NCBI GenBank assembly: GCA_012515365.1
Contig: JAAYYM010000072.1
Location: forward strand, 1 to 38,161
Reading direction: 5' to 3'
From: Clostridia bacterium
GTDB taxonomy: Bacteria; Bacillota_A; Clostridia; Lachnospirales; Lachnospiraceae
Length of the DNA: 38,161 nucleotides
In this document: positions 32,909-38,161 of the stretch, piece by piece
Layout: every line of letters starts with the position of its first letter
Position numbering within the stretch: the stretch's first letter is position 1
Notes under the pieces: generated by a model
Told to the model about the DNA's origin: nothing
Databases searched by the model: none
Seen by the model: the letters and a program-made list of their open reading frames with translations, nothing else
Position numbers and translations under genes: made by a program

Positions 32909-34356
32909 TTTAAATCCTCCCCTTTCTGATGCTGCTCATACGCATACGCAGCACGGATAATCGTCTTCTCCTTAAAACAGTCTCCCATAAGCTGCAATCC
33001 GATCGGCAGTCCATTATGATCCTTTCCGCATGGAAGACAGATTCCCGGAATACCTGCAAGATTAGCAGATACTGTATAAATATCGCCTAAATACATCTTA
33101 ATTGGATCCGCCAATGAGTCTCCGATCTTTGGTGCCGTCGTCGGTGCTGACGGTCCAAGAATAACATCATACTGAGCAAATGCCTGATCAAATGTTTTCT
33201 TAATGAGTGCTTTTGTTTTTAACGCCTTTAAATAATATGCATCATAATATCCTGAGCTTAAAACAAAAGAACCAAGCATAATTCTCCTTTTTACCTCTTT
33301 GCCAAATCCCTCGGAGCGTGTCTTTTTATACATTGGATGTAGCCCTTCATATTCCTTAGCACGAAATCCATATTTTACGCCGTCAAAACGTTCCAGATTT
33401 GAACTTGCCTCAGCAGAAGCTATGACATAATAAGCTGGAACTGCATACTGTACCAGATCCAGATCAAACTCCTCTACACTCGCACCCATTGATTTGTATA
33501 CCTGTGCTGCTGCAAGGATTGCATCCTTAACCTCTTGATCAATACCAGACTCTAAATACTGTTTTGGTATACCGATTTTCATTCCCGCCACATCTTCTTT
33601 GAGTGCTTCAGTAAAGTGATAGTCATCACGTGCAATCGAAGTACTGTCCTTTGTATCATAAGATGCAATCGCTTCCAGTATCGTGGCACAGTCTTTTACA
33701 TCTCTTGCAATCGGGCCGATCTGATCGAGTGAAGAACCATATGCAATCAGACCATACCTTGAAACTGTTCCATACGTTGGTTTGATACCGACGACTCCAC
33801 AAAACCCACTAGGCTGTCTGATCGATCCTCCTGTATCAGATCCCAGTGCAAATGCACATTCTGATAATGCAACTGCCGCACAGCTTCCTCCTGATGAACC
33901 ACCGGGAACATACTCTTTATTTACAGGATTTTTGGTAATTCCGAAATAAGAAGTTTCGGTGGTACTTCCCATTGCGAATTCATCCATATTTGCCTTTCCT
34001 AATATGATAACACCTGCTTTTTCAAGATTTTCGATTACTTGTGCAGAGTATACCGGCTCAAAATTCTCAAGAATTTTGGATGCACAGGTTGTTTTCATCC
34101 CCTTTGTACAAATATTATCCTTGATCACGCAGGGAACGCCTGCCAATGGTCCGGTCAGCTCTAAGCGATCGATTTTTCCCTGTACTTCTTCTGCTCTTCT
34201 CAGTGCTGCCTCTTCATTGATTAAAAGCATCGCATGATATTCTGGTTCCAGCTGCTCCATGATTTCAAGCGATTCTTTTACAACATCGACTACTCTGAGC
34301 TGCTTTTTCTTAATCTGCAGGCCTAATTCAACAGCTGTCATATTCTTTATACTCAT
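32905..34356 (-). CDS. gatA: Asp-tRNA(Asn)/Glu-tRNA(Gln) amidotransferase subunit A
   Basis: An amidase-signature enzyme that releases ammonia from glutamine or asparagine for GatB. The triad is complete: Lys in PCVIKDNICT, the cis-Ser in GSDTGGSIRQPSG and the nucleophilic Ser in PGGSSGGSCAAV. It has 483 residues, normal for the family. SD GGAGG lies 8 nt before the ATG. It is 11 bp after gatC and overlaps gatB by 4 bp, as is usual for the complex. Confidence 0.97.
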   Translation of the reverse strand: MSIKNMTAVELGLQIKKKQLRVVDVVKESLEIMEQLEPEYHAMLLINEEAALRRAEEVQGKIDRLELTGPLAGVPCVIKDNICTKGMKTTCASKILENFEPVYSAQVIENLEKAGVIILGKANMDEFAMGSTTETSYFGITKNPVNKEYVPGGSSGGSCAAVALSECAFALGSDTGGSIRQPSGFCGVVGIKPTYGTVSRYGLIAYGSSLDQIGPIARDVKDCATILEAIASYDTKDSTSIARDDYHFTEALKEDVAGMKIGIPKQYLESGIDQEVKDAILAAAQVYKSMGASVEEFDLDLVQYAVPAYYVIASAEASSNLERFDGVKYGFRAKEYEGLHPMYKKTRSEGFGKEVKRRIMLGSFVLSSGYYDAYYLKALKTKALIKKTFDQAFAQYDVILGPSAPTTAPKIGDSLADPIKMYLGDIYTVSANLAGIPGICLPCGKDHNGLPIGLQLMGDCFKEKTIIRAAYAYEQHQKGEDLK

Positions 34357-34367
34357 GTTCCTGCCTC

Positions 34368-34661
34368 CTATTCTACTGTTTTTGGTACCACAAAGCTGTT
34401 ATCTTTGCTTTTTGGTGCGTTTGCTAAGATGTCCTTAGTCATATCACCATTTACGACCACATCTTCACGAAATACATTGGAAACAGAAAATACATGTGAC
34501 ATGGGTTCCACATCTTGCGTGTCCAGTTCATTTAACTGATCAATATAGTCTAACATCTTTCCCATATCCTCTTTTGCCTGTTCCTTCTCTTCTCCTGACA
34601 AATCCAGCTTTGCTAAGATTCCTACGTACTCAATTGTTTCATCACTGATTATATTGGACAT
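34368..34661 (-). CDS. gatC: Asp-tRNA(Asn)/Glu-tRNA(Gln) amidotransferase subunit C
   Basis: A small subunit that wraps around GatA and stabilises its contact with GatB. At 97 residues it matches the family; typical segments are the N-terminal DETIEYVGILAKLDLSGEE and MLDYIDQLNELDTQDVEPM, ending in a short unstructured tail. SD AAGGAAG precedes the ATG by 8 nt. It lies 30 bp after aspS and 11 bp before gatA. Confidence 0.95.
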   Translation of the reverse strand: MSNIISDETIEYVGILAKLDLSGEEKEQAKEDMGKMLDYIDQLNELDTQDVEPMSHVFSVSNVFREDVVVNGDMTKDILANAPKSKDNSFVVPKTVE

Positions 34662-34691
34662 ATCGTTCTTCCTTTCTGTATTGTGTCTGAT

Positions 34692-36020
34692 TTACGGTTC
34701 CAGACGGTTTAAGTCTCTTGGGAATAAAGTCGTCTCTCTTACATTCGTTTCATTTAACAGCTTCATGGTCAGTCGCTCCAGTCCTATTCCAAGTCCACCG
34801 TGTGGCGGCATACCATGTTTAAATATCATCAGATATGGTTCCATTCCCTCTGTCTCCATACCACGTTCCTCGATCTTCTTAAGAATTTCCTGATAGTCAT
34901 GGATTCTCTGACCACCTGTTGTGATCTCCATTCCCCTAAAGAGCAGATCAAAGCTTAATGTAAAGGTTTTGTCAGCTGGGTCATCCATTGCATAAAATGG
35001 ACGTTTTTTTGACGGATAATGTGTGACAAATACAAAGTCCGCATCACACTCTTCTTTAAAATAACGGCTGATCAATACTTCTTCCTCTGGTTCCAGATCA
35101 TATGGATTACGGATTTTTCTCTGATACTTAAGTGCCACCTTTTGTTTTGCTTCATCAAATCGCACTGCCGGAATCTGATCTGCGTTTGGAAGTTCCACCT
35201 TCAATATATCAAGTTCTTTTGCATATTCTTCTTTCAAAAGTTTTAAAATATACTGAAGCACCTTCGTTTCCATTTCCATGATATCCTCAAATCCATCGAT
35301 ATAACCCATCTCCAGATCCATGCTTGTATATTCGTTCAGATGACGGCTCGTGCTGTGTTTCTCTGCACGGAAAACCGGTGCTGCTTCAAACACACGATCA
35401 TAGACGCCGACCATTGTCTGTTTATAGAACTGAGGACTTTGTGCTAAGACAGCTTTTTTATTAAAATAATCCAGTTTGAAAATGTTGGAGCCACCCTCTG
35501 CACCTTTTGCAGTGATCTTCGGTGTTCTGATTTCTGTAAATCCCTCCTGATGCAGGAAATCACGAAATCCGCGAACAATCCCTTCCTGAATTTTAAATTT
35601 TGCTCGCTCTCTGATATTTCTTAACGAAACCGGTCTTAAGTTTAGCAGCGTTTCCAAACTAGTATCCATCTTCCATTTGGCAATCGGAATCGGCATCGGC
35701 TCATACGGAGTAGAAAGAATCCTGAGCGTATCAAGTGTGATTTCGATTCCGTTTGGTGCCTTCTCTGATTTCTGTAAGGTTCCCTTACATTCAACCGTTG
35801 CACCCTCTTTCAGTTCGCTCAGCGCAAAAGAAGTTTTACCTTCCTCATATACACATTGTAACAGACCTTCACGTTTACGCAAAATAACAAATGCAACATT
35901 GCCCATATTTCTGATCGTATGCACTGCACCATTAACAGTAACAACACTTCCAACTAATGATTCATTCAATAATTCACTGATTTCCAATACACTCTTTTTT
36001 GTAATTCCTGTAATCATCAT
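34692..36020 (-). CDS. aspS: Archaeal-type (probably non-discriminating) aspartyl-tRNA synthetase
   Basis: A class II synthetase that charges tRNA-Asp and, in the non-discriminating form, tRNA-Asn with aspartate. The N-terminal OB fold (about 1-100) is followed by the catalytic core with KITAKGAEGGSNIF, SPQFYKQTMV, the motif 2 stretch FRAEKHSTSRHLNE and motif 3 GLGIGLERLTM. It is about 442 residues and lacks the bacterial GAD insertion, so it is the archaeal/eukaryal type. A start at 36020 is chosen because AAGGAGG lies 8-9 nt upstream; the frame runs on to 36086, inside the T-box terminator region. A second AspRS elsewhere would be expected if this one mainly serves tRNA-Asn. Confidence 0.92.
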   Translation of the reverse strand: MMITGITKKSVLEISELLNESLVGSVVTVNGAVHTIRNMGNVAFVILRKREGLLQCVYEEGKTSFALSELKEGATVECKGTLQKSEKAPNGIEITLDTLRILSTPYEPMPIPIAKWKMDTSLETLLNLRPVSLRNIRERAKFKIQEGIVRGFRDFLHQEGFTEIRTPKITAKGAEGGSNIFKLDYFNKKAVLAQSPQFYKQTMVGVYDRVFEAAPVFRAEKHSTSRHLNEYTSMDLEMGYIDGFEDIMEMETKVLQYILKLLKEEYAKELDILKVELPNADQIPAVRFDEAKQKVALKYQRKIRNPYDLEPEEEVLISRYFKEECDADFVFVTHYPSKKRPFYAMDDPADKTFTLSFDLLFRGMEITTGGQRIHDYQEILKKIEERGMETEGMEPYLMIFKHGMPPHGGLGIGLERLTMKLLNETNVRETTLFPRDLNRLEP

Positions 36021-36085
36021 AACCTCATCCTCCTTTTTTAATAAAAAAACAGAATTACGCTGCCATTGCTTTGTAATCCTGTCCA

Positions 36086-36337
36086 ATAAAAAAATCCCAG
36101 AATAGATATTCTGGGACGAATTTACGATAAATCCGCGGTACCACCCGCATTGAAGCTCATCATTGTGCTTCCACTCATATACTTAACGCGTATCACGTGC
36201 AATCTTACTCTGTTCAGATCACCGGCTCCCAAGTGTTCCCTTGAATCGTCTTTGCAAACAGCGCTTTCAGTCGATGACGCCGTCTTCCTGTTGCTCCCTC
36301 GAATCAGAGTCTTGTTCTTAGCCTTTCTCTTTTAATT
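36086..36337 (-). promoter_or_regulatory. T-box riboswitch controlling the aspS-gatCAB operon
   Basis: Minus strand. The T-box sequence AATGCGGGTGGTACCGCGG (36151-36133) is canonical. It is followed by a terminator with 9-bp arms TCCCAGAAT/ATTCTGGGA (36116-36095) and a T7 run (36094-36088). Stem I is closed by ACTCTG (36310-36305)/CAGAGT. Its specifier region reads TGAACAGAG, which offers AAC (Asn, 36214-36212) and, one base earlier, GAA (Glu, 36215-36213). Uncharged tRNA binding should favour the antiterminator and switch the operon on. Confidence 0.92.
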
Positions 36338-36343
36338 GACTAA

Positions 36344-36372
36344 ATGCTAACACACTTTTTTTCTGAATGCAA
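36344..36372 (-). promoter_or_regulatory. Promoter of the T-box leader
   Basis: On the minus strand TTGCAT (36372-36367), a 17-nt spacer and TAGCAT (36349-36344); predicted start near 36337. Confidence 0.6.
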
Positions 36373-36381
36373 GCATTTTTT

Positions 36382-38161
36382 TTAGTCTCGTTTTACCCAT
36401 AGAGTTGCCATTTTACGATAACGCTCGTTTTCTATTCGAAACAGCTCTCGGTTCATGCTCGGATATTTACCAAGCAGTGCTTCGATAACAGACACATCAA
36501 AGATCAGCAGCTCCGTATCATTTGACTCTGCAATCATCGTAAAATCAGATTCCTTATTTGCTAACATCCACTCACCGGTCAAAAGCTTTCTCTTGCCGAC
36601 AAGCAGGATTGGTTTAACATATCCATTTTCATCTGTCTTGCATATTTCCACATGTCCACGCATAACAAAAGGTACAATGTCGACCTTTTCGCCCTGTGAA
36701 CAAATGATGTCGCCTTCTGAACAATGCACCTGCTCCGCTTTCCTTGCGATTCGCTTAAGCTCAGACATCGGCAGCTCTTCAAACAACGGAATTGATCTTA
36801 ATACCAAAAGCTTCTGCAGCTCACTGATTTCCTTTTTTTCTTCAATATCAGTTATATCCTTAAAGAAAGGTTCTTTCATAAATTTAACCTTTCCCTTCGT
36901 GTCATCACCGATCTTATCAAGAATGTCCATATAGCTGTCAAGGATAGCTCCAATTCCTTCTTCTCTAAATGCATTTTTATTGTAAACACAATTCAAAGCG
37001 ATTTTCTTGTTTATAATGCGTACCTGTAAACTGAAATTCCAGTAAACATCCTGAAATGTAGTCAGTTTGATTCTTTGAGAACAGCTGTTATCTGTTGATT
37101 CGATCACATGCTCCAGATACTCAGAATCATTGATATTCAAAATGTAATCAAACGCCGGAACAGGACGTCCATAACGTCTGGAATCATAACGTGTCACCAG
37201 CTGATCCTTTTCGTGAATCTGGCGCACCAGTTTATCTATCGGTGTTTCATCTCCAATGGCAATGCGAATCGGCATAAGTTTTGAATTATTACCAGCCAGT
37301 CCAAACATCAGATCAGATTCCTTATAAAACTGATAAAGCAGAATCGCCCATGCAGTAGTAAAAATATCTTTTACTGTAACATCCATTTCCTTTGCTGCCT
37401 TCAAAAGCTTTTCATATATTTCGCCGGTAGAAAGAGAACAATCCAACCCTTTATCATATTCCTTATCCGTAGCTTCATATCCGGGAACAGGAAGTATCTT
37501 TGGTTCATTGACCATATACTGTTTCCAAAATGCTCTTCCTTCATCCTCTGATTCATTTTTTTCTTCTTTTACAGAATAAATCTCTTCACTTGATATATAG
37601 TCCGAAAACAGATAATCAATGACTTCTTTTCTAAAGTCCTGACTGTCTCCTTTTACAAACATGGACAACAGCACATAATTCAAATCCTCATGCACCTGAT
37701 AAATACTGATTCTAATATGTGGGGCGCAGTCCAGACGAAAGCTCTTCCTACGGTCCGCAAGAATACTTAGTCGAATGGTATCCATTGCTTTTTCCATATC
37801 TTCGCCACATAAATCATATAGCTGAACAGAGCTCATGGAATGTTTTAAAATAATTTGATAGGTATGGTTTTGTCTGGATGTATAGAAGATTGTTCTATAA
37901 CGGTCATCGCCTGCTACCATCTCATCATACAATTCCTTGATCTTGGTGTGATTTAACTCAAACTGCATTTCGATGATATCCTGTACATATGCGTATTCCT
38001 TGGAATCATCTAATACAGCAGGCTCTACATGAAAAACACTCGCGCCGTACATATCATCAATTTCTGTACGATCCTTAGGTGTCACATCTGTATATACTTC
38101 GTCTGTACCGTCTACTTCTTTTTCAAGCTGTTCCGCACATTCCAGATCTCTGACTTCTTCA
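36382..38161 (-). CDS. Condensation-domain-like protein with C-terminal cNMP-binding-type domain, 5' end outside window
   Basis: The frame is open to the right edge, giving about 592 residues; the in-frame GTG at 38085 is unlikely to be the start. The first ~450 visible residues follow the pattern of an NRPS condensation domain: a LRTIF-like DDRYRTIFY, Qxx-like TYQIILKH, then FWKQYMVN, VKDIFTTAWAILLYQF with GLAGNNSK, and PAFDYILNIND. The catalytic HHxxxDG is absent (VLLSMFVKGDSQD). Codons at 36810-36385 form a Crp/cNMP-type beta-roll beginning LRSIPLFEELPMSELKRIA, with GEWMLANKES where the ligand loop should be, lacking the usual phosphate-binding Arg. No carrier or adenylation domain is visible. 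Function unknown. Confidence 0.75.
   Translation of the reverse strand, partial: EEVRDLECAEQLEKEVDGTDEVYTDVTPKDRTEIDDMYGASVFHVEPAVLDDSKEYAYVQDIIEMQFELNHTKIKELYDEMVAGDDRYRTIFYTSRQNHTYQIILKHSMSSVQLYDLCGEDMEKAMDTIRLSILADRRKSFRLDCAPHIRISIYQVHEDLNYVLLSMFVKGDSQDFRKEVIDYLFSDYISSEEIYSVKEEKNESEDEGRAFWKQYMVNEPKILPVPGYEATDKEYDKGLDCSLSTGEIYEKLLKAAKEMDVTVKDIFTTAWAILLYQFYKESDLMFGLAGNNSKLMPIRIAIGDETPIDKLVRQIHEKDQLVTRYDSRRYGRPVPAFDYILNINDSEYLEHVIESTDNSCSQRIKLTTFQDVYWNFSLQVRIINKKIALNCVYNKNAFREEGIGAILDSYMDILDKIGDDTKGKVKFMKEPFFKDITDIEEKKEISELQKLLVLRSIPLFEELPMSELKRIARKAEQVHCSEGDIICSQGEKVDIVPFVMRGHVEICKTDENGYVKPILLVGKRKLLTGEWMLANKESDFTMIAESNDTELLIFDVSVIEALLGKYPSMNRELFRIENERYRKMATLWVKRD

Noticed and set aside
38083..38085. 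GTG start for the condensation/cNMP protein
   Set aside because: The frame stays open to the right edge with no stop and no ribosome site at this GTG, so the true start is outside the window.

Overview
The window looks like a chromosomal segment of a low-GC anaerobic Firmicute, most probably a Lachnospiraceae-type clostridium. Pointers are the type III glutamine synthetase, a glutamine synthetase I gene followed by an ANTAR regulator, an ammonium transporter fused to a P-II domain, the DapL route to diaminopimelate, a T-box-controlled archaeal-type AspRS plus GatCAB operon, strong SD sequences and consensus sigma-A promoters. No phage, insertion sequence, CRISPR or rRNA is visible. Genus-level placement is not possible from sequence reading alone.

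Layout. 1-5130 (minus): purF-carA-carB, with carB cut by the left edge, behind a promoter and a leader containing a terminator-like hairpin that can be replaced by a competing hairpin. 5404-5934 (plus): a YbaK/ProX-like deacylase. 5959-10036 (plus): glnN (GSIII) and an amt-P-II fusion, each preceded by a terminator-like hairpin. 10037-10588: a 552-bp gap packed with repeats, including a 187-bp palindromic element with perfect 29-bp terminal inverted repeats. 10589-14774 (minus): glnA-ANTAR regulator-dapF-dapL; the glnA leader carries two small hairpins with hexaloops of the ANTAR-target type. 14867-15352 (plus): a small membrane-anchored protein overlapping nadE tail to tail.

15342-27382 (minus) is one tight co-directional run, read in transcription order: GT-C-type membrane protein, trkH/ktrB, trkA/ktrA, hflK, hflC, class I aminotransferase, hisC-like aminotransferase, small multidrug export protein, SAM methyltransferase, hslO and nadE. 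Gaps are 48 bp or less and several genes overlap. 27462-29641 (plus): an unknown 152-residue protein and a c-di-GMP phosphodiesterase (degenerate GGDEF plus intact EAL). 29654-30199 (minus): a small membrane protein. 30410-30480: tRNA-Trp(CCA) with its own promoter and terminator. 30600-36372 (minus): T-box leader, non-discriminating AspRS, gatC, gatA, gatB and a SplB-like radical SAM gene. 36382-38161 (minus, cut by the right edge): a condensation-domain-like protein ending in a cyclic-nucleotide-binding-type domain.

How it fits together. 5959-14774 is a nitrogen-assimilation locus: two glutamine synthetases of different class, an ammonium channel with a built-in P-II sensor, and an ANTAR antiterminator next to an RNA target of the kind such proteins bind. 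The gat operon makes Asn-tRNA and/or Gln-tRNA by transamidation, and its T-box specifier loop reads GAAC, allowing both Glu (GAA) and Asn (AAC) codons. The least explained items are the condensation/cNMP fusion, the purF leader switch and the palindromic intergenic element.
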